From NCBI RefSeq assembly GCF_963677125.1, contig NZ_OY781882.1, forward strand, positions 752,501-816,500: 64,000 bases of DNA, written 5' to 3'. The stretch's first letter is position 1; each line of letters starts with the position of its first letter. Origin of the DNA: an uncultured Desulfobacter sp. (lineage in GTDB: Bacteria; Desulfobacterota; Desulfobacteria; Desulfobacterales; Desulfobacteraceae). This document shows, one piece after another, positions 1 to 8,655 of the stretch. The notes beneath the pieces are model-generated. The model was not told the DNA's origin. It did no database searches and saw only the letters and a list, made by a program, of their open reading frames with translations. A program made the translations under genes and the position numbers.

Positions 1-112
1 ATCATACGCCCAAAGCCTGTAAAAAGTCAAAAGCTTTTTGACAAGGCATGCCTGGATGAAGTATGAAGTGGATGACTTTTAAACACGGGACTATTTTGGA
101 GAAAATATCTTC
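1..112 (+). other. Leader of hom; possible 3' end of an upstream gene
   Basis: Frame 1 is open from the window edge to a TGA at 64-66, giving 21 residues (IIRPKPV...CLDEV) that could be the C-terminus of an upstream gene. I do not recognise it, and the stretch is too short to tell from chance. The rest is the hom leader, with a GGAG at 94-97 in front of the ATG at 113. Confidence 0.2.
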
Positions 113-1426
113 ATGAAAACAATTCATATCGGCTTACTCGGATTCGGCGTGGTCGGGGCAGGTGTGGCAAAATTGCTCAAAGAGAAAAAAGAACTGCTCG
201 AATCCAGGATCGGCGCCTGTCTGAATCTTAAAACCATTGCTGATCTCGATATTACCACCGACCGGGGTGTTGATCTGACCGGTACCCAATTAACGACTGA
301 TGCAATGTCGGTTATCAATGACCCTGAGATCGACATTATTGTGGAACTTATCGGCGGGCAAACTGTAGCCAGGGATTTTATTGTTAAGATTCTTGAAAGC
401 AAAAAACATGTGGTGACGGCAAATAAGGCTCTTTTAGCCGGTTTTGGCAACGAATTGGTCCGCATTGCCGAAAAGAATCAGGTTGATTTGGCGTTTGAAG
501 CATCCTGTGGGGGATGTATGCCTGTCATAAAAAGCCTGAGGGAATCTTTGGTTGCCAACGACATTCATGCCATGTGCGGAATCCTTAACGGTACCTGCAA
601 TTATATCTTGAGCAAAATGACCCGGGATGGCTCCCAGTTTGAGGATGCCTTAAAAAGGGCTCAGGAGTTGGGGTTTGCCGAAGCTGAACCATCCCTGGAT
701 GTGGACGGATATGATACGGCACATAAACTTGCCATTTTGAGTGCCCTGGCCCATGGAATGGAAATCAATCTTGATGATATCCATGTGGAAGGCATTCGGA
801 ACATCGGTCCGGCAGATATCGGGTTTGCAAGTGACTTTGGCTATACCATTAAATTGCTTGCCATCGGAAAAAAACATGAGAACCATGTTGAAGCTAGGGT
901 GCATCCCACCATGATTCCTTGTTCCAATCCTTTGTCCCATGTGGAGCATTCCATGAATGCCATTGCCATTGATGCAGACGCTACAGGACCCACCATGCTC
1001 TGTGGTCACGGGGCGGGTATGATGCCCACAGCTTCGGCTGTTCTCTCGGATATAACCGACATTGCAAGAAACATTATTGCCGGTATCCGGCGCAGGGTTC
1101 CCACTTTGGGGTATCCCGAAGACAATATTAAAAAAATACCTATTTTACCCATGGACGAGTTGTCCACCCGGTATTATCTGCGTTTTGAGGCCCAGGATCA
1201 TCCAGGGGTTTTGTCTACCATTTCAGGTATTTTAGGTAAAAATGATATCAGTATTAAATCCGTTCATCAAAAAGGGCGCAATACAAATGGTCAGGTTCCC
1301 ATTGTCATGCTGACTCATCTGGCCAGGGAAAGCAGGATTCAGGCGGCCCTTGCCCAAATCATTCAAACTGACTGTGTGCTGGGACAGCCCGTTGTTATCC
1401 GCATTGAAGATGATGGCACGGATTAG
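113..1426 (+). CDS. hom: Homoserine dehydrogenase with C-terminal ACT domain
   Basis: Reduces aspartate-4-semialdehyde to homoserine with NAD(P)H, the branch point to threonine and methionine; cytoplasmic. The 437 residues have the usual monofunctional layout: a Rossmann motif GFGVVGAG at residues 10-17, the catalytic domain with the family signature around GILNGTCNYIL (about 155-165), and an ACT domain from about residue 350 (YYLRFEAQDHPGVLSTI) that normally gives threonine feedback inhibition. Length matches the family, so no aspartokinase is fused. Separated by 188 bp from thrH on the same strand, which suggests that threonine synthesis is grouped here. The family call is secure. Confidence 0.95.
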   Translation: MKTIHIGLLGFGVVGAGVAKLLKEKKELLESRIGACLNLKTIADLDITTDRGVDLTGTQLTTDAMSVINDPEIDIIVELIGGQTVARDFIVKILESKKHVVTANKALLAGFGNELVRIAEKNQVDLAFEASCGGCMPVIKSLRESLVANDIHAMCGILNGTCNYILSKMTRDGSQFEDALKRAQELGFAEAEPSLDVDGYDTAHKLAILSALAHGMEINLDDIHVEGIRNIGPADIGFASDFGYTIKLLAIGKKHENHVEARVHPTMIPCSNPLSHVEHSMNAIAIDADATGPTMLCGHGAGMMPTASAVLSDITDIARNIIAGIRRRVPTLGYPEDNIKKIPILPMDELSTRYYLRFEAQDHPGVLSTISGILGKNDISIKSVHQKGRNTNGQVPIVMLTHLARESRIQAALAQIIQTDCVLGQPVVIRIEDDGTD

Positions 1427-1499
1427 CACTAATTCGTTTTTTTTTGCATTCGAACACCCCCGGATCCAAGATAAAAGGGTGCCGTGCCAATATATTAAC

Positions 1500-1597
1500 A
1501 GTTACGGGTTGATGGGATCCGTCAATACCTATGCTTAATCACAACAAAACATGAAAGTGATTCATCAATTTGTATTAGTGATTTTCATACAACAAGA
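1500..1597 (+). repeat. Degenerate copy of the dispersed intergenic hairpin repeat
   Basis: The stretch from ACGGGTTGATGG to CACAACAAAACATGAAAG resembles the better copies at 25641-25740 and 61591-61690: the same order of a GGGYYGAT block, a RTCAAYACC block, a CACAACAAAA block and a final TTTTCATA block. The hairpin arms are eroded. It fills most of the gap between hom and thrH. Confidence 0.4.
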
Positions 1598-1614
1598 CAA
1601 AAAGGGTTAAAGGA

Positions 1615-2220
1615 ATGAAAATACTTGTTGCAGATCTGGAAGGGGTTTTTTTGCCTGAAATCTGGATCAATGTGGCGAAAAAAACCGGGATTGAGGAACT
1701 TAAGCTGACTACCCGGGATATCAGCGATTATGATGTGCTCATGACCAAGCGCCTTTCCATACTTGAAGAGCATAATCTGACACTTAAGGATATCCAGGAT
1801 GTCATTGCGGGTCTTGATCCCCTCGATGGTGCAAAGCAGATGCTGGATTGGATCCGGGAACGGACCCAGATCATCATTCTGTCCGATACCTTCGAAGAGT
1901 TTGCAGGGCCGCTTATGAAGAAATTGGACTTTCCTGCATTGCTTTGCCATAACCTGACCGTAGACGCAACAAACCGGATTATTGGATATAATCTAAGAAT
2001 TGATGATCAGAAGGCCAGAGCCGTCAGAGCCCTTCAGGGGCTGAATTATCATGTCATAGCATTTGGTGATTCCTATAATGATACCGGTATGATCCAGGCG
2101 GCAGATCAGGGGTTTTTCTTTAAACCCCCGGAATCCATTACAGAGGATTTTCCTGATATTCCCATTACCCGTTCCTATGATGAGCTTAAAGGCATGCTTA
2201 CCAAGCTTTTGGCAAATTAA
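1615..2220 (+). CDS. thrH: ThrH-type phosphoserine phosphatase / homoserine phosphotransferase
   Basis: A HAD-superfamily enzyme of 201 residues that closely follows Pseudomonas ThrH as I know it, including the N-terminal DLEGVFLPEIWI motif, TTRDISDYDVLM, ILSDTFEEF and the FGDSYNDTGM motif near residue 145. ThrH removes phosphate from phosphoserine and can pass it to homoserine. It can therefore serve serine synthesis and stand in for homoserine kinase. The nucleophile motif is DLEG rather than the common DxDxT, as expected for ThrH. Its place after hom supports a threonine role. The start has AAAGG upstream. The stop abuts the ATG of rfaE1, so the two are co-transcribed and perhaps translationally coupled. 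Confidence 0.92.
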   Translation: MKILVADLEGVFLPEIWINVAKKTGIEELKLTTRDISDYDVLMTKRLSILEEHNLTLKDIQDVIAGLDPLDGAKQMLDWIRERTQIIILSDTFEEFAGPLMKKLDFPALLCHNLTVDATNRIIGYNLRIDDQKARAVRALQGLNYHVIAFGDSYNDTGMIQAADQGFFFKPPESITEDFPDIPITRSYDELKGMLTKLLAN

Positions 2221-3186
2221 ATGATAAATATCGATAAATTTAAAGAGCTGAGGGTGCTTGTCATCGGGGATTTAATGCTTGATGAGTATCTGTGGGGAAC
2301 GGTTGACAGAATTTCACCTGAAGCACCCGTTCCTGTGGTGGCCGTGGAAAAAATGAGCCATACACTGGGCGGGGCGGGTAATGTGATAAACAACCTTTCT
2401 GCCATGGGGGCAAAGGTCTTTGCCATGGGTGCCGTGGGGGCAGGGCCGGCCGGCCGTGATGTTTTAAAAAAGCTTGAAGCCTTGAACGTTGATGTCACAG
2501 GAGTGATCAGTGAACCTGATCGTCCTACAACACGGAAAACCCGAATCATTGCAGCCAGCCAGCAGATGCTTCGTATTGACAGGGAGGTCCGGTACCAGAT
2601 CAGTGCCCATACACTAGATAAATTAACCCAAATTATTGCTGAATACATAGGCAAAATGGATCTTGTCATCATTTCAGATTATGATAAGGGTCTGGTAACG
2701 CGTGAACTTGTAGCCTCTATTGTCGATATAGCCAAAAAATCAGGTGTCATGACCCTGGCAGATCCCAAATCCATGGATTTTTCAAAATACATGGGAGTGA
2801 CTGTTTTAACCCCCAATAAAAAAGAAGCTGCAATTGCTGCCGGTATACAGGTTGAAACGCCTGAAGAGATGGATGATGCTGCAGCAAAAATCATGGCTCA
2901 AGCCGGGCTCGAAAAGCTCCTCATTACCTGCGGAAAGGCCGGTATGGTTCTTTATGAAATCGGAAAGCCTGCTGTCACCATTGAATCAAAAGCAAGGCAG
3001 GTCTTTGATGTGTCCGGGGCCGGAGATACGGTTATCTCTTTTTTGGGTCTAGGGCTGGCATCCGGCGCTACGTTTAAAGCGGCTGCCGGATTGGCTAACC
3101 TTGCAGCTGGTATTGTGGTCGCCAAAGTGGGTACTGCTACGGCATCAATTGATGAACTAAAACAATGTGTTATGACAAATGTTTGA
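2221..3186 (+). CDS. rfaE1: D-glycero-beta-D-manno-heptose-7-phosphate kinase (RfaE domain I)
   Basis: PfkB-family sugar kinase that phosphorylates heptose-7-phosphate at C1 on the route to ADP-heptose for the LPS core. The 321 residues cover only the kinase half of HldE: GDLMLDEYLWG near the N-terminus, GGAGNVINNLSAMGA (about 50-64), and the C-terminal catalytic and anion-hole motif DVSGAGDT (about 262-269). No nucleotidyltransferase domain follows, so the organism should encode that half elsewhere. The ATG follows the thrH stop directly, with no spacer. Presence of heptose synthesis fits a Gram-negative with an LPS core. Confidence 0.92.
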   Translation: MINIDKFKELRVLVIGDLMLDEYLWGTVDRISPEAPVPVVAVEKMSHTLGGAGNVINNLSAMGAKVFAMGAVGAGPAGRDVLKKLEALNVDVTGVISEPDRPTTRKTRIIAASQQMLRIDREVRYQISAHTLDKLTQIIAEYIGKMDLVIISDYDKGLVTRELVASIVDIAKKSGVMTLADPKSMDFSKYMGVTVLTPNKKEAAIAAGIQVETPEEMDDAAAKIMAQAGLEKLLITCGKAGMVLYEIGKPAVTIESKARQVFDVSGAGDTVISFLGLGLASGATFKAAAGLANLAAGIVVAKVGTATASIDELKQCVMTNV

Positions 3187-3204
3187 ATTTGATGAAATTA
3201 ATAC

Positions 3205-3233
3205 TTGACTCGTAAGACTCTTTGATCTATATT
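3205..3233 (+). promoter_or_regulatory. Sigma-70 promoter of the initiator tRNA
   Basis: TTGACT at 3205-3210 and TATATT at 3228-3233 are separated by exactly 17 bp and lie 13 bp before the mature tRNA start. Both boxes match the consensus in 5 of 6 positions, which fits a strong stable-RNA promoter. Confidence 0.75.
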
Positions 3234-3245
3234 ACGCCACGTTGT

Positions 3246-3322
<77 letters not shown>

Positions 3323-3330
3323 AGTAAATA

Positions 3331-3376
3331 AAGGCTCTCAGCGGTTTCGCTGGGAGCCTTTGTAGTTTTTTGAGGG
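3331..3376 (+). terminator. Rho-independent terminator after tRNA-fMet
   Basis: AAGGCTCTCAGCG pairs with CGCTGGGAGCCTT (13 bp, one G-U) around a GTTT loop. It is followed by TGTAGTTTTTTG. It begins 8 bp after the tRNA CCA. Confidence 0.85.
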
Positions 3377-3687
3377 GATAGGTATAATGTATTTGTAACA
3401 CTTTTTTTACCCCTAATGTTTCAATACATGGACCTCGATTATTCCGGATACAGATTTTTACAGTGGGACAGGTTTAGAAGCATGGCATATATTCTAAAAC
3501 AAAAAAGCGATTAGCCTACAGGCGCATGAAATGAAATGACAAAAAAAGTTGAAATCAAACCCCGGGTAAAGTTTTGGTGGATGCAATTAAGCGGGGTTTA
3601 AGAATGGAACACATCCAAAGGGTGTTTAAAGCAAAGCCAATTCGCCGAAGCCGAAAAAAAACTTATCGGGAACAAAAAAACAAGACT
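3377..3687. other. Gap without a recognisable gene
   Basis: 311 bp, purine-rich on the plus strand, with no convincing reading frame. A 21-codon frame starts at about 3535 but lacks a ribosome site and similarity I can recognise. Part of this stretch may be decayed 3' sequence of the minus-strand ORF6N gene. Confidence 0.4.
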
Positions 3688-4125
3688 TTAAAACTGTTCA
3701 TCTGTCTGCTGCTTTAATACCTCTACGGTTTTGCGTAATTCTTCATTTTCGGCGATCATGTTTCGCATTTTGGTAAAGGTCCGCATAATCTGGATGTTTA
3801 CTTGAATGGCCCTGTCACTTCGCAATACACTGGAAAGCATGGCAACGCCTTGTTCAGTGAAGACCATAGGCGGATATCTCAAACTTTTTTTGTCAGGATT
3901 GGCGTCTGCAATTTGTGACTTCAATTCCGCAAACTCCTCTTTTGACAATTCAAACATAAAATCATCGGGGAAACGGTTTAAATTTCTTCTGACGGACTGC
4001 TTTAAATTTTTTGTTTCAACTCTGTAAAGAGATGCAAGATCCCTGTCCAACATAACTTTAGCACCCCGGATAAGATAAATTTTTTCTGTAATTTGGTCAG
4101 TGGTAACAAGTTCTATTTCCGTCAC
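3688..4125 (-). CDS. ORF6N domain protein, probably C-terminally truncated
   Basis: Small DNA-binding-type protein of the KilA-N/ORF6N group found in phages and mobile islands. The ORF6N domain covers roughly residues 8-100, with the landmarks YLIRGAKVMLDRDLASLYRVE, NRFPDDFMFEL and MVFTEQGVAMLSSVL. A short coiled coil follows. GTG start at 4125 with AGGAG in front. The 145 residues end at TDEQF*, where relatives as I know them usually run on for some 20-40 residues. The downstream frames still hold phenylalanine- and glycine-rich codons, so a frameshift near 3688 is likely. It sits just after a tRNA, a common landing place for mobile DNA, but I found no integrase or repeated tRNA end. Role unknown. 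Confidence 0.7.
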   Translation of the reverse strand: MTEIELVTTDQITEKIYLIRGAKVMLDRDLASLYRVETKNLKQSVRRNLNRFPDDFMFELSKEEFAELKSQIADANPDKKSLRYPPMVFTEQGVAMLSSVLRSDRAIQVNIQIMRTFTKMRNMIAENEELRKTVEVLKQQTDEQF

Positions 4126-4438
4126 TTTGTCTCCTGTGTTGATGTTACAGGCCGTGTTGTTAAAATATTGCGTGAAGTGTTAAGTTGTATTTATCATTTT
4201 ATTCGCTAATCCGAATCTTTACAACCTTCTTTTCCTCAGAGTGTGGTTTCCTGCTATATATGGCTTCCTAAAAGTCTACGCCTTATATTGAATAGTGGTT
4301 AGCTATGCAAATTTTCTATGATAAGCCAGATATAAAAAGCTATTTTTCTAGGGAGCTACCCTGTTGTCTGCTCTCAGGATAAATTCTTGCTATAGTGGTT
4401 TTCAATGTTTTCTGTTTAAATTTATTAGGATTATCTTT

Positions 4439-4467
4439 TTGACTTTTATGGAAAGCTTCCATATTTC
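4439..4467 (+). promoter_or_regulatory. Candidate promoter with overlapping 17-bp operator
   Basis: TTGACT (4439-4444), a 17-bp spacer and TATTTC (4462-4467) lie about 60 bp before the DCCP/YjiM start. The spacer holds a perfect inverted repeat, TATGGAA-AGC-TTCCATA (4447-4463), placed where a repressor would block polymerase. The -10 box is weak; no regulator gene lies next to it. The 400-bp gap before it (4126-4438) shows no other feature I can name. Confidence 0.35.
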
Positions 4468-4528
4468 TATCCACTTTAAAGTTTGGTCTCCGGCCAGGCC
4501 CAACATGTAAATAAATAAGGACGGACCC

Positions 4529-5684
4529 ATGAATCCGGATAATCTGGACACCTGTATCGAACCATTCAAGGCTTTTTCCGAGCAGAGCATTGCTGATCTG
4601 GATTTCTGGAAAGAGCAGGGGGGAAAAATTGCCGGCATATACTGTATTTATGCCCCGGGTGAACTGATTCGGGCTGCCGGTGTGGTTCCGGTAAGCCTTT
4701 GCGGCAAAAAACAGGCACCAATCAAGGATGCAGAGCAGGAACTGCCGGTCAGCTTCTGTCCTTTGATCAAATCCAGCTATGGTTATGCCATTACCGATAC
4801 CTGCCCTTTTTTCAGTTTTTCTGATTTTTTGGTAGCTGAAACCACCTGTGACGGTAAAAAAAAGATGTATGAACTGCTGGGTACGGTTAAGCCCCCTCCA
4901 CCTTATGCACCTTCCCCATACCCAGGTCGGGCGTGCGGCCCTGGAATATTGGATTGCCGCTTTTAAGGATCTGGAAGGTTTTTTAACATCGGTCTCGGGC
5001 CTCCGCGTTACGGAGGATGCCCTGAAGTACCAGATCCGGGAGCAGAATCAGATTCGACGTACCCTGCATGAGGTGGCCTTACTGGCCGCAGACCCAAGAT
5101 CTCCCATAACGGCCCGGGAGATGCTGGCTGTTCAGGAGAGTAAAAGCTTTAGCGTGTTTCCGTCAAAATACCTCAATCACCTGACTCGACTAAAATTAGG
5201 CCTGGAAGATTTCCTGGTCCGGCCGGACCTGCCGGAGAAGCGTGGTGTCCGTATGTTGCTAACCGGCTGCCCCGTGGGTAAAGGATCTGAAAAAGCCGTC
5301 ACTATTATTGAAGAATTGGGCGCCAGGGTGGTTTGCATGGAAAATTGTTCGGGCCTTAAAGGGATGAGTCTGCAAGTAGACGAATCTGGGGATCCCTGGC
5401 AAGCCCTTGCACGACGTTATCTTGAAATCCCTTGCTCTTGTATGACACCAAATTCCAACAGGCTGTCAGATCTTCGTCAAATGGCGGAGCAGTTTAAGGT
5501 TGATGCTGTGATGGATCTGACCTGGCTGGGTTGCCATACATACAATGGCGAATCTTTTTCCATCCAGACCTTTGTGGAAGAAGAACTAGGGCTGCCTTTT
5601 TTACATATTGAAACGGATTACTCCGCGTCTGACACTGAACAGCTTAAGACCCGTATTGAAGCACTGATAGAATTGGCTCAATAA
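4529..5684 (+). pseudogene. Double-cubane-cluster (YjiM/HgdB-like) protein, frameshifted
   Basis: Related to E. coli YjiM and to the double-cubane-cluster proteins of the 2-hydroxyacyl-CoA dehydratase family: iron-sulfur proteins that take low-potential electrons from an ATP-driven activator and reduce small substrates not well defined in vivo. Reading starts at 4529 (AAGGA upstream) and runs through LCPLIKSSYG-type cysteine motifs and ETTCDGKKKMYELL. It then leaves frame. The rest (LHLMHLPHTQVGRAA, LLTGCPVG, CHTYNGESF, IETDYS) is in the next frame to 5684. Removing one C from the CCCCC run at 4892-4896 restores about 384 residues, the normal size. A sequencing slip, slippage at the run, or a real mutation are all possible. 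No HgdC/YjiL activator is adjacent. Confidence 0.85.
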
Positions 5685-5786
5685 ACTGCCTTAGCCTGAC
5701 AATACCCGCCAACACCCAAGTTTAACCTTACAAAAAAGAAACTTAATAAATTATTGTAACTTTAATATAAAACATTAGGAGACAAC

Positions 5787-6905
5787 ATGACACGATCAAA
5801 ACTTATTCTTGCCTGTACCCTGATTTTGGCTGCTGCCTTTTGGGCAGGACCTGCCCAGGCTACCAAATCCAAACTGCCAAGCCTATATATGGGCTATGTG
5901 TTTACCACCCACCACACCCCCCTGATGGTGGCGGCCATCAAGGGAGAGGCCTTCAAGGAGTCCGGCGCCTTTTTCAAACCCCTGGTACCCAAACAAAAGT
6001 ACCAGCTGGTATCTGCTGAGGGCAAACCCCTGGCCGTAATTAACCTCATAGTATCCAAAAGCGGATCTGAAACCGCCACCCTTTTTGCCATGAACCGCAT
6101 GGATTTAGGGATGGCCTCCAGCACCGCTTTCATGAGCGGTATTGACAAGGGTACACCCATGAAAATCCTCTGCCCCCTCCATGTGGACGGCATGAGCATG
6201 GTCTTTCCCTCGGACAGCAAAATCAGCGGTTACCAGGATGTAAGCAATGCCATTAAGGCCTCTGCAACGCCCTTTAAAATAGGCTACCACTCCCCCACCT
6301 CCGCTCCCAGGGTTGTTTTTGAAGGTGCATTGCACAAGGCAGGTTTCAAGATTTCCGGTAATCCCAATGATGTGGATGCCGACATTCTCATGGTGGATCT
6401 CAAATCCACCGCCAACCTGATCCCGGCACTTTTAAGCCACCAAGTAGACTGCTGGGTGGGCCCGGCTCCCCATCCTGCCGTAGCCGAGTACAAACACGCC
6501 GGACATATCGGTCTGGACTCCAGGGATCTCCCACCCAAAGGGGAGTGGGTTGACTTTCCCTGCTGTGTTATGGGTGCCAGTGACAAACTCATTGCCGACC
6601 ATCCCGAGATCATCCAGGCTATGACCGATCTGTTCACTGGGGTGTCCGACTGGAGCAACGCCAACAAAACAGAAGCTGCTAAAATTTCGGCTGAATGGAT
6701 CGGCGTACCGGCTCCGGCCATTGAGAAGTCCAGTATCATTTATACCACAAACCCCACCCCCAACTGGCTCAAAGGCGAGGATGTGTTCCTGACCATGCTC
6801 AACAGTATGAACAAGTTTAAAGGACAGATGAAGGGAAAAAACCTTAAGGCGGCCACCCCGATTCTCTATGATTTTTCCTTTGTGGAAAAGAGTCTGGCAA
6901 AATAA
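5787..6905 (+). CDS. ABC transporter substrate-binding protein, nitrate/sulfonate (NMT1) type
   Basis: Periplasmic solute receptor of 372 residues with a Sec signal peptide (about residues 1-25, cleavage near AQA). It is followed by a bilobed NMT1/SsuA-like domain: an N-lobe with MGYVFTTHHTPLMVAA, a hinge region around IGYHSPTSAPR, and a C-lobe with VDCWVGPAPHPAVAEY. AGGAGA precedes the start. It heads an operon with a permease and an ATPase of the same class. The family handles sulfonates, nitrate, pyrimidine precursors or riboflavin. The ligand here cannot be read from sequence. Lying between the DCCP gene and an AOR, it may bring in a substrate or cofactor precursor for them, but that is inference. 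Confidence 0.85.
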   Translation: MTRSKLILACTLILAAAFWAGPAQATKSKLPSLYMGYVFTTHHTPLMVAAIKGEAFKESGAFFKPLVPKQKYQLVSAEGKPLAVINLIVSKSGSETATLFAMNRMDLGMASSTAFMSGIDKGTPMKILCPLHVDGMSMVFPSDSKISGYQDVSNAIKASATPFKIGYHSPTSAPRVVFEGALHKAGFKISGNPNDVDADILMVDLKSTANLIPALLSHQVDCWVGPAPHPAVAEYKHAGHIGLDSRDLPPKGEWVDFPCCVMGASDKLIADHPEIIQAMTDLFTGVSDWSNANKTEAAKISAEWIGVPAPAIEKSSIIYTTNPTPNWLKGEDVFLTMLNSMNKFKGQMKGKNLKAATPILYDFSFVEKSLAK

Positions 6906-6984
6906 ACAGGTCATTGTGGCATCCGGTGCCCGGGATAATTCAGGCATCCGGAGTTCCGGCCGCAGACCGTTCTGGTATACGTCA

Positions 6985-7824
6985 ATGAAGCATTCGGTAT
7001 TTTTTTATATTGTTCCCCTGGTCGCCCCTGTTCTTCTGGCTCTGTGCTGGATATGGATGGCGGCCCGGGTCAACAACCAGGTAATTCTGCCCCCCATGGA
7101 CCAGGTTTTGTATATCCTGGCCCATCCCTTTGAAGATCTCATCAGTATGGGATCGCTTTCCAGCAATGTCCTGGTCAGCCTGGTCCGGGTCCTGCTGGGC
7201 TATGCCGTGGCCGTGGCCATTGCCATCCCCTTGGGGGTGCTCATGGGATATTACGGCATTGTTTTTAAAGCTTTTAACGGATTTCTAAATTTGTTCAGAC
7301 CCATACCACCACTGGCATGGGTACCCCTGGTCATGGCTTGGTTCGGCATTGCCAGCCTGGCCACAATGGCCGGCGTGGAAAGCGGACAATGGTATGTCTA
7401 TCTGAATAATATCAAGTTTTCTATGCTGTTCATCATCTTTGTGGGAGCGTTTTATCCTATCCTCACCGCTACCATTCACGGGGTCCGCAGCGTGAACACC
7501 ACCCTCATCGATTCGGCCCGGGTCCTGGGTGCCACCCCAAGCCAGATTTTCAGAAAGGTGCTGATTCCGGCCGCCATGCCCGCTATTATAACAGGCATGC
7601 GCATTGGTCTGGGTATCGCCTGGATGTGCCTGGTGTCGGCAGAGATGCTGCCCGGCTCCCTGTCCGGTATCGGCTACATGATCACCCATGCATTTACCCT
7701 GGCTTCTACGGACATTGTCATCGCCGGCATGATCTCTATTGGTTGTGTCGGGGCTATCATGGACATGGTTTTCCGCCATGTTGAAAAGAAAAAATTTTCC
7801 TGGCAGAGGCGGACCAATCCATGA
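6985..7824 (+). CDS. ABC transporter permease (SsuC/TauC-like)
   Basis: Inner-membrane permease with about six hydrophobic segments and the EAA-type loop that docks the ATPase (SARVLGATPSQIFRKVLIPAAMPAIITG). The ATG at 6985 (MKHSVFFY...) fits the family's N-terminus best. In-frame alternatives are GTG 6916, which has a weak ACAGG in front, and ATG 6868, which would overlap the preceding gene. The longer starts add a polar stretch before the first membrane helix. The stop overlaps the ATPase start as ATGA. Transports whatever the upstream receptor binds. Confidence 0.87.
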   Translation: MKHSVFFYIVPLVAPVLLALCWIWMAARVNNQVILPPMDQVLYILAHPFEDLISMGSLSSNVLVSLVRVLLGYAVAVAIAIPLGVLMGYYGIVFKAFNGFLNLFRPIPPLAWVPLVMAWFGIASLATMAGVESGQWYVYLNNIKFSMLFIIFVGAFYPILTATIHGVRSVNTTLIDSARVLGATPSQIFRKVLIPAAMPAIITGMRIGLGIAWMCLVSAEMLPGSLSGIGYMITHAFTLASTDIVIAGMISIGCVGAIMDMVFRHVEKKKFSWQRRTNP

Positions 7825-8579
7825 GCCACACCCCTATTATTGATGTCCAGGGGCTTTCCAAATCCTTTGACACCAAATCCGGAGACCGGTTTCTGGCTCT
7901 CGATAACATCAATCTTGCCGTCCGTCCCCGGTCTTTTACTTGTATTGTCGGTCCTTCGGGATGTGGGAAATCGACGATACTGCGCATCGCCTCCGGCCTG
8001 GAAAAGGCCAGCCAGGGGCAGGTCCTTTACAATGGCGCGCCGGTCCGGGTACCTAGTGCCGACATCGGCATGGTATTCCAAGAGTACTCCTTATTTCCCT
8101 GGCTGTCGGTTTTGGACAATGTGGCGGCAGGCCCTCAATTTGCCGGGGTAGATAAGGAAACCCGGCATGAAAATGCCATGACATTTCTTAATATGGTCAA
8201 CATGGCGGAGTTTAAACATGCCTTTCCCCATGAACTGTCCGGGGGCATGCGCCAGCGGGTGGCCATTGCCCGGGCCCTGGCCAACGAACCGGATGTGCTG
8301 TTTATGGATGAGCCTTTCGGGGCCCTGGACGCCCATACCCGTATTCTATTGCAGCAGGAGCTGCTCCACTTATGGGAAATGACGCACAAAACCATTGTTC
8401 TGGTGACCCACAGCGTCGATGAGGCAGTTTTTCTGGCCGATGAAATTGTGATTATGTCGGCCCACCCCGGCCGGATTCAGGATGTGATTTCTGTGGACAT
8501 GCCCCGTCCCCGGACCCGGGCGAACAAGGCTTTTGGCGAACTCACCGACTTTCTTCTTCATTCCCTCTCCCCTCATTAA
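7821..8579 (+). CDS. ABC transporter ATPase (SsuB/TauB-like)
   Basis: ATP-hydrolysing subunit that drives the permease encoded just before it. All motifs are intact in 252 residues: Walker A GPSGCGKST (about residues 41-49), Q-loop MVFQEYSLFPW, signature LSGGMRQR, Walker B VLFMDEPFGALD and the H-loop THSVDEA. The LFPW and FGALDAHTR forms are typical of nitrate/sulfonate/taurine importers. ATGA overlap with the permease gives tight coupling. It ends just before the convergent AOR gene, with one hairpin repeat between. Confidence 0.92.
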   Translation: MSHTPIIDVQGLSKSFDTKSGDRFLALDNINLAVRPRSFTCIVGPSGCGKSTILRIASGLEKASQGQVLYNGAPVRVPSADIGMVFQEYSLFPWLSVLDNVAAGPQFAGVDKETRHENAMTFLNMVNMAEFKHAFPHELSGGMRQRVAIARALANEPDVLFMDEPFGALDAHTRILLQQELLHLWEMTHKTIVLVTHSVDEAVFLADEIVIMSAHPGRIQDVISVDMPRPRTRANKAFGELTDFLLHSLSPH

Positions 8580-8582
8580 GAA

Positions 8583-8640
8583 TCATGGGCTGCCCTGACA
8601 TATCAACTGCCAGGCGCAGCCCACAATGAAAATTGAAGAA
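8583..8640. repeat. Half copy of the dispersed hairpin repeat between convergent genes
   Basis: GGGCTGcCCTG (8587-8597) pairs with CAGGcgCAGCCC (8611-8622) across an ACATATCAACTGC loop, then CCACAA and AATTGAAG. This is the hairpin half of the repeat; the second half is missing. It may act as a transcription stop for both neighbours, although there is no long T run. Confidence 0.65.
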
Positions 8641-8655
8641 ATTATTCTTTTGCTC

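Noticed and set aside
4126..4528. Riboswitch before the DCCP gene (molybdenum/tungsten cofactor or c-di-GMP type)
   Set aside because: I could not match the conserved cores of these classes; only a promoter-like pattern with a palindrome is seen.
6868..6984. N-terminal extension of the ABC permease
   Set aside because: It would overlap the binding-protein gene by 38 bp and adds a polar stretch not seen in SsuC-type permeases.
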